64,000 bases of DNA, from positions 2,180,802-2,244,801 of the forward strand of contig CACVBU010000743.1 in assembly GCA_902728285.1 (NCBI GenBank). Direction: 5' to 3'. This document shows, in pieces, positions 12,201 through 27,200 of the stretch; position 1 is the stretch's first letter; each line of letters starts with the position of its first letter. The position numbers and the translations under genes are program-made. This stretch comes from Clytia hemisphaerica. Its lineage: Eukaryota > Cnidaria > Hydrozoa > Leptothecata > Clytiidae. Below the pieces are notes generated by a model that was given only the letters and a program-made list of their open reading frames with translations, ran no database searches and was not told the origin of the DNA.

Positions 12201-15200
12201 TATATAAATCACATCTTCAAACCGATGATTTTATCAAAATGACCTTGAATGGTTTGGCTTGAAGCCACGTAAACTTTCTCGGTTTGGTAGCTAGGACTGC
12301 GAAAAATGCCGTTTTAAAATGGTGTACCCTAGCAGTGAGCAGCAACAAAATTACCGGAAGCCGAAACACGGAATCTGAAGTTGATCAAATTGCCGCGCGG
12401 GCGGCACGCATCTTAGACGATCCTATCGTCTACACAAGATCACTAAAAAGGGAAAAGTTTAGGAGAGGCGTGATAAATTCGGGTGGAGTAAGCAGTGGCG
12501 GAGATGTTTACTTCGAAACTCTACCGCCACTTTTTTCCCGTAAACCGCCCTGACGCCCTAACTCTTTCTCGCATTTACTTTAAACGGACGATAGCATCGT
12601 CTACACGCATCTAAGCAATCTAAAGCAGTGGTTCTTCGGTTTTTATTTTGCTGTTAAATGGAAAAAATTAGTTTGAACGGTGACAGAAAGGATCTTCATC
12701 ATCCCTTGACTTTTAACAGCAAGTATCAAGTATCAAATAAGGTCAATCAATGAGCGGTTTTTGCAAGTCGCACGGGCGGGAGGAGTGCTCTTTTTAGTGA
12801 ACGAAACTTACCTTGCAAAACCAAGTGGATATTCTATGATAAAGAAGTACGGAGGTAATCAAATTTGTCGAATTTGTCAAGAAATAAATCAAAACTGCCG
12901 AAGAACCAACAAGCCATCTTTGAACATTTTTGTTTTTGTTTTATTTTTATGTTTTGTGATGATTTCGACAGACGATCGATTCGTGATTCAAATAAAAATG
13001 TTCGATCGTTCGATTTTATTAAGGCACCATTTACACTAGTATAACTAGAAGGAAAACAAAAGAGCGATGTGCGGGGCAGCGGCGGGTGTTGTGCCGCCGT
13101 GGATTATGTGATGTGTTTGGGCTGGGGCATTAAGGCTCTTACGACCCTGTCTCTATAGCGGCTTTATTAGAGGGATTTTTTTAGAGTGTCTCTTATTTTG
13201 CTAGCAACTTGCGAATTGAGGTGGAGTTTGGATCGCTTCGCAACCCTTATACAATACGGCTAGTTTTTGGTGCACCCGGTATAATAATGGTGAAAATTTT
13301 TTTTTTTTTAAATAACATAATATTAAAGGTTTTATTTTTACATAAGTGTTCCCGTTTCATATTAGACACATGTTTCATATCAGGACAGTGTTCCCTTATT
13401 GTTATAATATGCTAATAAGCAAAAAAACGTTTTTGTTTTCTTTTTCTGACCAATCTTGCTCCACATCCGTGTCAATCCAATGTGAAAAAGCTCGTGAAAA
13501 ATTGATGCGTAAGCAATCGATATCACCCTTATTTAAAAACAAATCCTTTAATTATAAACTTATAATTTCACTTATGATTTTTCATTTTCACAAATCTAAT
13601 AGTTTCTACGAAACGTTTTAAAAATACAAAGTTCTTTGAAAGCTACTCATTTTCATAATGTACATTTTATTCAATTTCTAGAAAGAGCTGGTTAGAGTGC
13701 GTCAAATCTTGGACAACAGCGAGCACGACCGTTTAAATGAGAGACGTGAAAAACTGTCAACTGTGCATAAATTGATTGACCTAACCAAAGTAAAGAATCA
13801 AATTGAAAGACGGCTACAAGATTTTAATAATCAGACTACAGATGAAGAATCGAAGGTATTTATTCCAGATATGTTTTTTGTAGTTTCCAGTCAGTAGGGT
13901 GATGCGAAAAAGTTTCTGGATGGCCATGTTGTAGATCATTGCGCCTTTTTGAGAGATATTTTGTCTTTAACATTCTGAACCGCTTTAAAAAGTTTTCTAA
14001 GTAAAAATCTGCGAGCATAGTAAGCGAAAATGATATATGAACTGACAAGGGTCGCCATTTGTTGGTGTTGTGTTTCAAATGTCGATTATTTGACCTGAAA
14101 AGTCTTTTTTGCGCCCTTTAATTTTTTGTGCCTCATAGCAAAAGGGCTCCGCTGGGAGGCGGCTGTCTCGTGCAATCACGTCACTAGTTCAAATCCTTCT
14201 CCAATTTTCTAGTTTTGAAGACTTTGTACTCTGTACAAAACGGTACTTGATGCCTCTCTGCTTGACACTCAGCTATTACCCAGAGAAAGAGTGATGCTCT
14301 CCCCTACCTTTTGGGTAGATAGCTAATGAGTTGTGAAGAGTTGTGTCGCCTGTGACCTCTGTCGCACTCTTCCTTACTTATTAAGACGGATGATACACGC
14401 AATACATACATGAACCATGGTTCGAACACCTCCCCCTCCCCCCTTTCTAAAGTGGGATTGGGAAGGGAGTTCAGAAGTTTTTCTTAAAAAGAGGAATTTC
14501 CTGCATTCTTTCGTTCACCTAGCATGCTAGAATGTTGAACCTTATCTCCCAACCCGCGAAAATATCCGAATCGGTAAAAAAATTTATCTGAAAACAAGCC
14601 CTTTGACATATGAATATAAAAGACTGCTGTGCTCAGATTGGTAGGAACATCTTTATATCCGAACACGTTTTGAATATAAGATCAAAGTATATAAGATTTT
14701 AAGAACAAAAGATTTGAAGGCCAGAAATCTCAGAACATTATAAGAACATTTCAAGGCTTTGCAGATTATACAAAAAGTAATTTCTTAAGAACTAAAATAA
14801 TAAACGATAAAAGACTGGAAAATAAGAACACTTTCAGAACATTTTTAAGCTTAAAAGACCGCTGAGAGAGCATTGACGTTCTTATAAAAAACGTGCATAT
14901 TTGTTAGCTGTTGAATGTATTTAGGTATCATTTATTTAATGGTGCATTCCATTTGGATTTTCCTGTGTTTGTTTCATGTATATCTTCATCAATCTTTAAA
15001 TTTGAGTCATGAATCGCGATTCACTTTAAATATTATTATTTTCAACTTTTTTCGTGTTTCTTTTCTTAAGATTTTTCCTTTCCTACTGGAAAAACTATGC
15101 TTAGTTAGCTGTTTTTATTTTGCTGGGTATGCTTATTTGCTGAGCTTTAATTTGTCTGTTACAGGGAATATTCTCAACTTCAGTTGAGCTACAATCTGAC

Positions 15201-18200
15201 AATGTCTGTGTGTCTGTGTGTGTGTCTGTCTGTCACAAAAACTTTAGGGCAGCCTGGAGACTTCAAAAATGCTTGGATTTTGGCTGAAATTTGGCACACT
15301 TGTTCCTTGGGTGAATATCTGTTGATTTTTGGGGCCTGGGGACGAGTTTTTCGCCAAAACGAGGCTAAAACTTTGGGGCAGCCCGGAGACTTCAAAAATT
15401 GTCGGATTTGGCTGAAATTTGGCACACTTGTTCATTGGGTTAATATCTGGGGGTCTACAATTGGGCCTATGAAGAATTTGAAGACACTGGAGTTGAGCCC
15501 AGTGCGTTGCGCACGTTCAACTATATTTGAAGCCAAGTCTGTATTCAGGGATATTCGTCTTGTTTCCAATCTCTTTTCTTTAGATTTTCCATTTCTGCTT
15601 GCTAGTTTTTGCTTCGGTTTTAGCTGATCTTTTTTTACTGATATTGTTTATGTGCTGTGCTTTAAAACTAAGTTAGTTGTACTTAAATGGAGGTCGTAAT
15701 CGCTATGAAAAATATGCTGAGCTTGCGAAAATAGTACAGTTTTATAAATGAATCATCAAAACAAAACAGTGCGCGCCACGTTAGCTGAAAGCCTGGATGT
15801 AGACGAAACAAATGGTCTACATTTTGCATGGTGAGTAAATTGCATCTGATTTTGCAAGATCAGCAAACAGCTTCATTATGTATTGATTTATATCAGTCCT
15901 ATATCACAGAACCGCTGGGAGCCCAGCGCCACTGGAAAATTTGGCCAAAATTCCAGCCCTCCTGGGAAATTTCGTTCAAATTTCATCCAAATTTCATCAT
16001 GAAAAAATTGCACTCCAAAACCACCCCTCTGGGTTTTTTAAGCTTGGAACAATAGAATCTCTATCCCCATTGGGATTACGATGGAAAATTTTATCCCTGC
16101 TGGTGGGAAAAAGTTTTACCGGGGCTGTGAAACAGGGGTGTTAAAGTTTTAGAATTATGTTTTGTTAAAACTGCAGCGGTCTGCAGGGAAATTTGGCTTG
16201 TGTAAACAATGAAGATATAGAGAATCTTCAATGTTATTTCATATAATCATTATGAGGACATGTGGTGAAGAAAAAAATATTTTGTGTTATACGTATAACA
16301 AGAAATGAAACTTGTTTTTGCTTTAGTGTCCTGTTTCTAGTTTTATTTATAGAAACCAAGCTTTATTAAAATAGTCGATATCTCTCGTCATTTTAGTATA
16401 CCCATTTATAATTCTTTCTGTCTCATCTGGTGGTGATGAAAAATAAGAAGTTCTTGAGGCACATTTGGATGTCATCAAGTGGCTAAACTTTTTGAGTTTT
16501 TTTTTCTGTTCATTCGTTCATCATTATATATATTATATATATATTTAAAAATGATTGGATCAAAAGATTCCTAAAGTCAAATTTGCTTCTAGTTTCTATA
16601 CACTTAACTCGCTCGCTATTTCAAACTGCTATCATTCAGTGAGAGTAAACTGTTGGGCTAGGGGCTGAATTATTTTGACGATCAGGCTAGAATTTTGAGT
16701 ATTAGCGAGTTTATATAATGGCACTGTTGATTACGGTGGGGTGACTGAAGGAATAACCCGTAGTTTTGACCTGCAAAATCGAGGACGGTAAAATTGCTGT
16801 TTTACCATGTCGTCTTCAGTCAATCATCAGAAGCTATGACAGGTTGGATTTAGTTCGATTGATTTATTTATGTTCGGACGTTCTTTATCTCGTCAAAAGC
16901 AAAAAAAAACTTAAATCATGACCACTATGTATAAATTAAAAAAATATTCACAAGATATTGGCAGTAAGATAGCGATTTATGGTAATATTGCTCGATGTGG
17001 TGATGTTGAGTTTTTCACAATTGCAAGGGAAGAACTGTTCATGAAATTCTGGTTTTGTCAGGTACAATCTATATATTCTAACGGCTATGAAGATCCTAAG
17101 CTATAAAGTTGTATATCTAAAAGCTCTAATGTCCGGGTTTCTTCGGTACAGTCTTAAATGGGTAAAAGGCTCCTACGTTCTAAGAAGGTATCTGTCAGGG
17201 TTTTGTCAGGTACAGTCTATATATTCCACCGGCTATAAAGATCTTAGGCGCTATGAAGATTCCATCTTAAAGCTCTATAAAGTCTCTTTATGTCTGGGGT
17301 TCGTCAGGTATCGTCTATTCACGACTTAGTTTGTAAGTTTTTTAAAGTTTTAAACTATATGTTTGATAGGGTTTTGAAATACAATGTAAATACTGATGCC
17401 ATGTCCATTTCAGTGCGCTTGTTTGAATGTTCTGAAGTGAAAAGAGCAATTGACTTCATAGTACCCTAAGCGGCACATAGATAAAAAATAACGAATGTGG
17501 AATATTCGGTGGTGTCCGTTAGTCAACGGCGCTGGCAGTAACGTAACAAACAGCTGGAATTCATGGGGACGAGGTTGATTGATTGTCACTTGCCTAAAAA
17601 TTTCGTCACAACCTCGTTTCCTGCGTATGATCGGCTTTTCCTTTCTTACTGATGGCGGCATATAATTATAACACTGATAGCGGTACGTGAAGCTTTCCCT
17701 GCTGAAAACCTTTCTTTCACATAAGTGAAGAAATTTTCGGCGTTAACTTTAATTTTATCCGGTGAAAAGTTTTACCCGACCAAGTTTTACCTAATGTCAA
17801 TTTTCATGTTTTAGTACACCCGTTTATATGGTAAATACGAACAAGCGTTGGAGAAGATCAAAGAACTTCGCCAGTTGACAGCATCCGATACTGAGCATGC
17901 ACAGAAAGATTATCTTGATGAACTTGCCAATATCAAGGTAATTTTCAGTCTTATAACTTTTGCGATATTCTCAACTTCAGTTGAGCTACAATCATGAGGG
18001 GGGGGGAGGAGGGTTGTCTCACAATTTTCGTCCATGATTGTAGAATCTGACAATGTAATGTATGTATGTATGTATGTCTGTCCGAAAACTTTGGGGCAGG
18101 CTGGAAACGTCAAAAATGGTCGAATTTGGCTGAAATTTAGCACACTTGTTCTTTGGGTGTATATCTGGGAGCAATTTTTTCATTTTTTAAAAAGTTTCAT

Positions 18201-21200
18201 TTTTAAGGGCGTGGTCACGAGTTTTCGCCAAAACGAGGCTAAAACTTTGGGGCAGGTTGGAGACTTCAAAAATGGTCAGATAAGGCTGAAATTTGGCACA
18301 CTTGATCCTTGGGCGAATCTCTGTGGGTGGTTTTTCATTATTTTAAAATTTCCATTTTAAGGGCGTGGTCATGAGTTTTTAGTTGAAATTGGCTACAATT
18401 TTACAATTGGGCCTACGAATGATTTAAAAACACTGAAGTTGAGCCCAGTGCGGTTAGCACGTTCGACAGTTGTTTTAATTATACAGTGGAGTCTCCGTGA
18501 CTCAAACACGCACGGGGAACACAAATTTGTTCGAGTTAAGGACATTTCGAGTTATTGAGTAAGGTTTATAAGACTGAAGGGATCTTTTTCGAGTTAAGGA
18601 AACATTCGAGTAATAGAGGTTCAAGTTAAAGAGATATTTTATCATACAGTGAGACATCGAGTGACCTTGAAAACAAGATCGAAATCATCGACAATTAATA
18701 AAAAAGAAAAAAGAAACTCTGATTGATTTCAAAGCACATTAACAGCTAAATCATTATAAAAAACACAATTATCACTTTTCATTTCTTCTGTCTTTGTGAG
18801 CCAAAATGTGTTAATTTTTCTCTCAAAATTTTTTGAATGAAAACACTTTATTTTTGTGAAAATGAGCTTGAAGCTGTATATTTAAAAAGGATAAACCACT
18901 CTATGAGAACCGAAAATCGATCAACGAGAATATTTGTCTCGAATCACTTCATCAAATTACTACGTAGAATTTACGAATCATGGTATGGTTGGTTGTCTCC
19001 ACACTTAATTCAAGGGTAGTCTTCAATTTTTTTATTTCGATTTTAACAGGTTTTGGTCTGTAATTTATTTTCTATGTGCTGTATCAATAACGCTGTGACG
19101 ATTAAAAAAAAATACTTTTTGTAACTTTAGTTTTGCACTTTTTGAGTATTGGGTACAAGTTGTACCAGTTCAGGGGCCCTTTTCCGTAATTTCCATCCAA
19201 CTGCATCTTACCTGAGTGTCTACCCAAATGGGTTCAAAGAATGAAAAACGAGTCAAGTTCATAATTATTCATCCTATCGGTAGAAAATTCATCGGTGAAA
19301 AAATTCGTCAGCAGAAAATATTTGTCGGTAAAATATACGTCATCAATCCGACTTTTTCCGTCACTTTTTGCCGACGAATTATCTAACTACTGATAAGGTG
19401 AAGTTCTGAGCGATCAAGAACGGTAGGTAATTGTTGACGAGTTACACTCTTTTTAATTATTTTTTTCAATTTCCAGGCGTCTTATAAACGGGACATGCGT
19501 AGTGCGGAAGAAGAAAGCAAGAAATTAAAACAATCATTGGAAGAACTGTATTCAAGAAGACAAAATAACACGACAACCACTGACAAAAATAATACGCTCT
19601 CTGATGTTGAAAATTTAAAGGTAAGAAAATAATTCTTATTTTATGACACGCCTTAATATTTTTTACAGTTGATTAGAAGCCTGTAGGCCGGCTAGGTAGC
19701 TTTAATATAGCGATATAGCGATTGAGATCAAAATAGCGAAACATGATGCTAGAAGACAACTTGAACTAATTCAGATATGGTAGAAAATAAGCGAGAAATT
19801 AGAAGTAGAGGATTTATTGTAAATTATACGAACTGATAAGTATGACATAACAATTATCGTTTTATCAAATGAGTCTGAAGTTCATTTCATGGTTTATTGT
19901 CACCATAAGGATTAATTTTTGTGGCTGGCTGGCTGACTGATTGCTCCACCTTCTCTTGATCCTTCATCCTGTTCTCTCTCTAGAATTTCAATTAAAATTT
20001 GATATTGATTAGCCTCAAGCCAGGGATTGAAGCAAAAACATTGCACACCGTAGCCGAATATTTTACCTTTGCACTACGGTCACTCAAATGTCTCATATTT
20101 TTCTTTAGGACGACTTACCAGCGATCGTGGAAGCTTTATCCAAAGAAGGGATTGAAGTTGAAAATGAGTCATCAGGCAAACAAGTGCTGGCTGATCTTTT
20201 CAAAGAATACAAGCGTATATTCAACCGGTTGAAACACAATAACATTGGGTTTACTCATTCAGATGAGGAATATAAGGTATATTTTACTGATATCTTCATT
20301 TGTTATGGATCTTAGATGGACGTTGTTTGGACAACACTTCAGTCCTCAGTTTAGTAGTTCTCTATCAAACTGAGGTCAATGCGCACATACATACGTGTTG
20401 GCACTTGTCAGCTTGGTTCAGATTTATTCCGCCAAGCGTAAGTGGGCGCAAAATGTAAAAAGAGGCTTTTTAGACTCTTCACTCAGAAAAAAATGGACGA
20501 ATCTTTGCCAACAAACACCTACAATTCTCCGTGAAAATTTTTATGAATATCTTGATCAAGATTCTTCCGTCTGTCGAGACAGAAAGAATTCAAAAAAGAG
20601 CCTTTTTCACCTTGAATTTCTGTCCTATTCTGTAGAATTTGAAGAAGCATAGCTATAAATCTTTGTGTGAATTTGGAATTATATTTGACACGAACAACTT
20701 AGGTTTGACCACTTAGTATTTTCATTTATCCATTCATCCATTCAATGTTGCAGGAACTTCAGCGTGAGCTGAGAAGCGAAAAGACAAAAAATGAGAAGAA
20801 TACAAAACAACTACAAGAAAAAGACGATTCTATTGGTATTCTAAAAGGGTACGTGCATAATTGGCAGTGAGTTATTTAAAAAAAAAAATTTCGGATCCCG
20901 AAAACTTGTGCTCCGAACAATTGAAAAAGTCGCAAGTGGAATATAGACGTTACTGCATGGAGAAAAAATGCCGTGGCGTCTAGTATAGGCTACTCACTCG
21001 TTTCACCTCTTTTCTCCTTTAGTCAAATCGATACTTTGTTAAAAGAACAGAAAGAGAAGCACCTTCAAATGCAATCATTACACGATGAAAGTGAATCCTC
21101 CAAAGAAGGAATCGATGACATCAAAGCGAAATTGAAAAAATCTCGTGAAACATTAAGTAAACAGACTGCTAAGCTTAATGTGACTGAAGGTAATTTTTGA

Positions 21201-24200
21201 AGGTTTGAAATATATTTACGAGTCTTTTAATAAAAATAAAATTCTTCGAAATACAGTTGACCTTCGCTAATTCGATCTCGATAGGGGAATCTTATTTGTT
21301 CGAATTACAGAGAGGTTCGAGTTATAGAAAGTATTTCATGAGGGTTTCCCCTTTACGAGGAATAGGAATAAGTTCGAATTATAGGAAAATTCGAATAGTA
21401 GAAATTCGAATATACGAGAGTCTACTGTACAATCATGGACAAAAGGCCTGTAGACTTTTCAAAAATTCCTCAATAGTGCCAAGATAAGCCTTTTTACATT
21501 TGGGAAATTCCCCAAATGAACCACAAGTGGTTATTTGGCAGAAGACACCCAAAGGCTTGCTAGCAGTCCTTGTGGCTTTAGTCCTTGTGATTTTTAGACT
21601 TTCAAAGACTGAAAATGGGTGAACTTCATCCACACAGGGTCTACAGTACCATTTAAAAGTCGGCTCACGGTGAAAACTCTATCGCATTGAGACAGGCTTT
21701 ACTTAGTTTGCAGAGGGGTATGAGCATATATATTCATAGAAGATGGAAACTAATCGGCTCAGGGTAACTCACGGCACATTTTTACCAGCTCCTGCCTGAA
21801 TCCTGTATCCTGCATCCAACTTGTTGAAATACGTTATTAGGGCTATTTACGGTTACGCAGACAGTTTGAAGCATTTTAAAGATAGGGAGGGAGTTTACAC
21901 AAATACACAAAATAGTCTCATAATTGTTTACACCTTTCTGCCTTACAGAGGATTTGACGAGAGTTACAGACGAACTTCACGTGACCGAAGCAGAACACGA
22001 GCGTACGAAACGACAGATAGCCGTCAAAGATGCTGAAATTGTACGCCTCAAACAAGATCTTGAGAATGAGAGTGATCGACTGAACAAAGAGATCGAACGT
22101 GTAAAGAAATTACAAGAATTACTGAAACAGAAAGAACGTTCGAATGTTGATGGAGATGACCACGTGTTCACTCTTGAGTTGAAAGTAAGTTAGCAGTGTT
22201 TGGAAAACGATTAACAAAGTTAACACGAGTTACCTTAAGTGGATAAATTTTCGCGTGTACGAATCTTCGCGAGACGAGAATTTAAAGATTTCGCGTGGAT
22301 TAAATTTCGCGAATCAAGGGTCTTTAAAATTTTCGCGTGGACTAAATTTCGCGAAAATGGCCAAAATTCGCGAAAATCGCGAAAATTAATCCATGCGAAA
22401 ATTTATCCACTTAAGGGATGCCTGATTATAAATCAATGTTAGGCTTTTTTATGGAGACGACCAAATTTCTTCTCGAGCTGAAAGTATAAGTTTGCCCTAT
22501 TTGAAAAACAAATAAAAGAAGTTAACACAATGGCAATAAAGGGCTTGATTTTGAATCAGTGTCAGACTTTGACCTTGTCAGTGTCGAATTATAAAAGTTC
22601 GAATTAAGGAGAGTCCACTGTATTATCATGCGTTAACTTTTAAATCACTTAGCTTTTAATATATTCGATTATGGTCAGTAGCCAAATCTCGATCGAACGG
22701 AATTAGGTTAAAGCTTGATTAGTTTGATTGAAAATTTTAGCGGAAGTCTGAAGAACTTAGTAGAAAGAATCACTTTATCTTGTCACTCTCGACTTGTAAA
22801 AAAATGTGACTCGTGAATGAATTAAGGCGGCATTGGTCGGTGCGCCCCTAGGTCTTGACCTATCGGACGAACATAGAGTGATGGCCGGGTGTTTAGGGTG
22901 ACAGTGCCTGAAACCAGGTGTCCCCGGTTCGAATACTCGCTCCCTCCAAAGTTTCATAGATGGCAGGCTGTTGACCCCGTGATCGTGAATCGAAAGGCCT
23001 ATCCATATAATGCTATTGACATTCAATCGGTTAAAGAAAATCGTTCTTAGGTAGAATTAATCAAATTATGAATTGAAAGAAGTCCCGACAAGTATAATCT
23101 CGTGTTTCCTTTTCACAGGTCAAAGAGCTAGAGAAGGAACTACACACTTTCCATCAGGAAAACGAGCGGCTGGTTTCCGAGCTAGACGAGACTTTACAAA
23201 GCAGAGACGACTTGCAAAACGATTTGAATGAACGAAAAACGAAATTTTCAAAACAAGATACAACAATAAAAACCCTTCAAACTAAGGTATTCTTAAAAAT
23301 TTCAGATTCTTTAGATTAATTTTTGCCTAAAAATTGCTATTCCTTGATAACAAGCTGAGGACTTATCGGGGAAGGAGCCACTTCACAATGGTTGATTAAT
23401 TGGTTGAGTCATTAGTTCGATTTCGGCATTGATTGCCTTGAATTTAAATCATTTAAATCCTATATTCATCAAAAAAGGTTTTTTTAACCAAAAGAGGTTT
23501 TTTTAACTTGTTAAATGGAAATTATCTCCATATTTTCAATCTCCTCAGTGAGGATTGTGAAAGATTTTGGTAAAACCTTGAAACCCAAAAAACCTACAAA
23601 GTCCAACCACAAGAAAGTTGAAATTTTAATTATTTTGAATTCCTTTTCGTTCTTAGAATGAAGAACTATCAAGAGATCTTGAAGAGAAGAGAAATTCTTT
23701 CATGGAGCTTTCACAAAAGCTTGATGAAACATCAACAGAACTATTAACAACTAAAGATCTTCTTATGGAAAAAGACGAGGAAGTGAAACAGGGTCAATTG
23801 CAACTCTCACAAATTTCTGAAGAATTGACTTTAAACGATACATTGAAGGTAAACATTTTTGTGGAAATGTGATGTGAATAAATGTTGTAACTAACTTTAT
23901 AATGTTCCCTATAAAATATAAACATTAGAGATCTGTTAGCCATTTTGATCATCGAATTTCACGTTTTTCAACCTTTTCGAGTGTTTGTCCGGGACACCTG
24001 ACTTCAATATAACTTTAGCTTCTGCTCCCACGTCAATGATTCACTCAAATTTGCTCACCATTTTCGTTTGAGGATTCATGCTATTCATTACGTAATTATT
24101 TTTACGGAAACACCCCGGTTTTTACCAGTAGTGCCAAATTTGAAACAATTTTTTTTCTAGCTTAAATTTGCCGCTAACTGCAAAAGCCAAGGGCGTGTCC

Positions 24201-27200
24201 GTAGAAAACATTACGTAGTCAATATCATAAACCGTGTTTCGTTAATCTTTTAGAATCCCGAGAACAACGACGAACTGCAGTTACTTCGAGAACGAAACAA
24301 GAAAATTCTTGCAGACGCTCAAGAGAGAGAAAATCGGGTACGCCAAGAAGCTAAGCTACGCGAATCAGAGCTAGAAGAAAAGATAAAACGAGAATCAATA
24401 TTAAGAGAAGAACTTCATGAACGTTGTATTGAGCTTGAGAAACAGCTGAAAGAGCAACAAAATCAATTTACTGAAGTCGAACTACCCAGTATTTCTCAAC
24501 GGAAGGAGGTTAGTACAGTCTTATATAAGAACAAACTATATAAGAAGATAAGGCGTCGATGGCCAAAATCTTAAGAACTAGACAATAGACGATATCGGCT
24601 TAACGAATTCTCCCCGAATGATTACCCATGATGCATTGCGCAAAAAAATTCACGGACTATATTGACTTACTGAATTTTTTTGCGCAATGCATCATGGGTA
24701 ATCATTCGGGAGAATTTCGTTAAGCCGATATCGTCTATTAATACCCAATTTCTTTGGAAATTACACAAGAATAGTGACAAAAGTTAAAAATAAGAACATT
24801 TTATTTTGAGAACATTTTTAAGCTTAAAATTCAAAAAATTAAGAACATCCGAAGGCTTAAAAAATTTGGAAGTTCTTATAAAAAAGTTTACCCGCTATTA
24901 TAGGGTGTTCGAGAAGATCGTATCATGGTTGAAGAAGAACCTCTAGTGGAAGCGCAACGCGATGGAGATCTCTTTGCTGCCAATGACAACAGCGGAGGAG
25001 GGGATTTTATGAATGACGATTTGGATTGGCTGATGGAGAACACTCCTTTGTCGACCAATCCTGTGAAGGATGGAACGCAATCAGCCAATCAGAAACGAAT
25101 ACATGGAGTTATGAATGTAAGTGCCACCGGATTCTCGAAGCTTCCTTACATTAAAAAAGCAATAGAAAATAGCTTTTTACAGTGTTAAAAAAGTTATTTC
25201 GTCTTGAGGCTTTTCCGTATGGCGCGCGAAAGCGCTATAAAATACTATCATTTTATAATACTATCTTCTTCAAATATAATACTATCTTCTTCAAATATAA
25301 TACTATGTTTTCAAATATAATACTATCTTTTCAAATATAATACTATCTTTTCAAATATAATACTATCTTTTCAATTATAATACTATTTTTTCAAATATAA
25401 TACTATCTTTTCAAATATAATACTATCTTTTTTTGAAATTTATTACTTTCTTTTCTTTAACTTATTGCTATCTTTTCGAGGCTCAGAAAAGTCGAGTTAA
25501 AAAAGTAGATTTACGAAAAAGTCAAGTTGAGAGCAGTGCCGTAGCAACCGGGGGGCAAGGGGGGGGCAATGTCCCCCCAATAATATTTTCAAAAGTGGTT
25601 TTCTGGAAAAACCGAATTTAATAATATTGTTTTCTTCCTATATCACAACTATTAAGCTATTTTGATGCGTTTTTAGAGCATCTAGAGGCTCCAATTTTCA
25701 AGATCGCCCTGACAATCAACTGACGTTACGCGCGTTTTATTCTTTCGTTTAATGATATAAAAAACTGCAAACGTTTTGCAACGTCATCACATTTTTGACA
25801 CGGCAGTCAGACCTCCTTTTTAACCCGTCAATTTGTCTTTAACTTCTTTTAACTTACATTTTCGAGTTGGGAAATTGTAAGATGACGTTAAAATGGTATA
25901 TTTGTTACGTCACAAAATACATGCAGCTTATAACTCGAACTCGAGTTTTTCAACTCAAACTTATTAACTCGACTTTTACGAGTATTATATATTTGAAAAG
26001 ATAGTATTATTTATTAGAAGAAGATAGTATCATTTATTAGAAAAGATAGTATTATATTAGAAAATATAGTATTACACTAGAAAAGATAGTATTATTTTTG
26101 AAAAGATAGTATTATAAAAACGATATGAATTTTATAGCGCTTTCGCGCGCCATATTTCTGTCTCAAAATTCGCATTATTCGCTAAAAGCTCAATAATAGG
26201 TACTAATTTTCTGTGTACAGCATGGCGTTCTAAATCTACAGGTCTAGCAAGTGTGCAGCGACTTCGATTTTGTGGGGGCTCAATTTTTAAAAGTTGTTAG
26301 CATTGATACTAATACAAAATGGAGCAAAAATTTCAGTACAAAAATGAATTTTTGTTTTATTTCGGTGACCCTTCCAAAGCTTAAGTGTTAATCTAGGTTG
26401 AGTCCAATTTGTTTTCTTAAAACTTTAAGTGCATCGATTCAAATACCAAATCTTTTCCAGACTTCAAAAGAGAAATCGAAGTCAAGATTAAAATATTCTT
26501 AATATTTTCGAGAGATTTCCATGATGATCTATGTGAGTCTTTCTTTCTAAACCTTTCCAAAATTTCACTAAAATCCACCAGAAAAAAAAACGGACTGACA
26601 AAAATATCAACATCTTGATATTCATGATGTAATCTTTTCGTTGATTGACACTCCGAATCAAAACATTTGGCCGCCATTATTGATGGCAAAACAAATGCGT
26701 TCCCCAATGTTTTCTAAGCAAGGACCCCCGGAAAAATAAGAAAAGATTAATACAGAAGTCCAAATACTCCAAATCAAAGAAAAAACTCTTTCATTGAAAT
26801 TCTTTAATTATCTACAATAGATTTCCAAAAGATATTTAATTTTATTATATTACGTCACAAGATATTAAGCTTTCTTTTTCGTAAACCCCCGGTTTCAATA
26901 CAAAATAGGTTAGCGGGTCAAATTTTTTGCCACCAATAATGGCGGCAAAGTTGTTACGTCACATCTATTGTTTAGGCACAAAGATTACATCATGAATATC
27001 ATGAATACTTGCATACTTGCATGATTTTTTCAAAAAAGGAAAATAAAGTTTTTTTAGCAAAAAAATCCTCTTTTGCTGGAGGTATTATTATGACAAAATC
27101 GTAGAAAATTGTAAAATATACAACAAAATTGTGAGCATTTCAAATTTTAGAATAATACCATATTTCTATCTCTTAAAAACATCAAGCTAAAAATCGCTTC

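Larger units (their letters stand above)
10147..13283. mobile_element. Palindromic element with TACCGGGTG ends, split by two other insertions
   Basis: The left arm starts TATACCGGGTGCACC and continues through ACAGGTTTGTCGAGATATT (to about 10217), resuming at about 11362-11500. The inverted right arm runs from about 11930 to 12112 and its tip, GGTGCACCCGGTATA, is at 13267-13283. Each arm is broken by a separate insertion, one at about 10218-11361 and one at about 12113-13262. Without the inserts this is a roughly 0.85-kb hairpin-type non-autonomous DNA transposon. Confidence 0.7.

Noticed and set aside
12284-12553. 89-codon frame inside the insertion at 12113-13262
   Set aside because: No recognisable motif; the higher GC of the insert explains the open frame.
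13455-13508. Possible extra exon (EKAREKLM with a GTAAGC donor)
   Set aside because: No acceptor AG with a pyrimidine tract precedes it in frame, and exons 2 and 3 already join in phase 0.
14129-14205. A functional tRNA gene
   Set aside because: Box A and B resemblances exist but acceptor and T-stems do not pair.
15184-15627. 147-codon frame with LGQPGDFKN repeats
   Set aside because: Produced by the tandem module of an interspersed repeat; the second genomic copy is not open in the same way.
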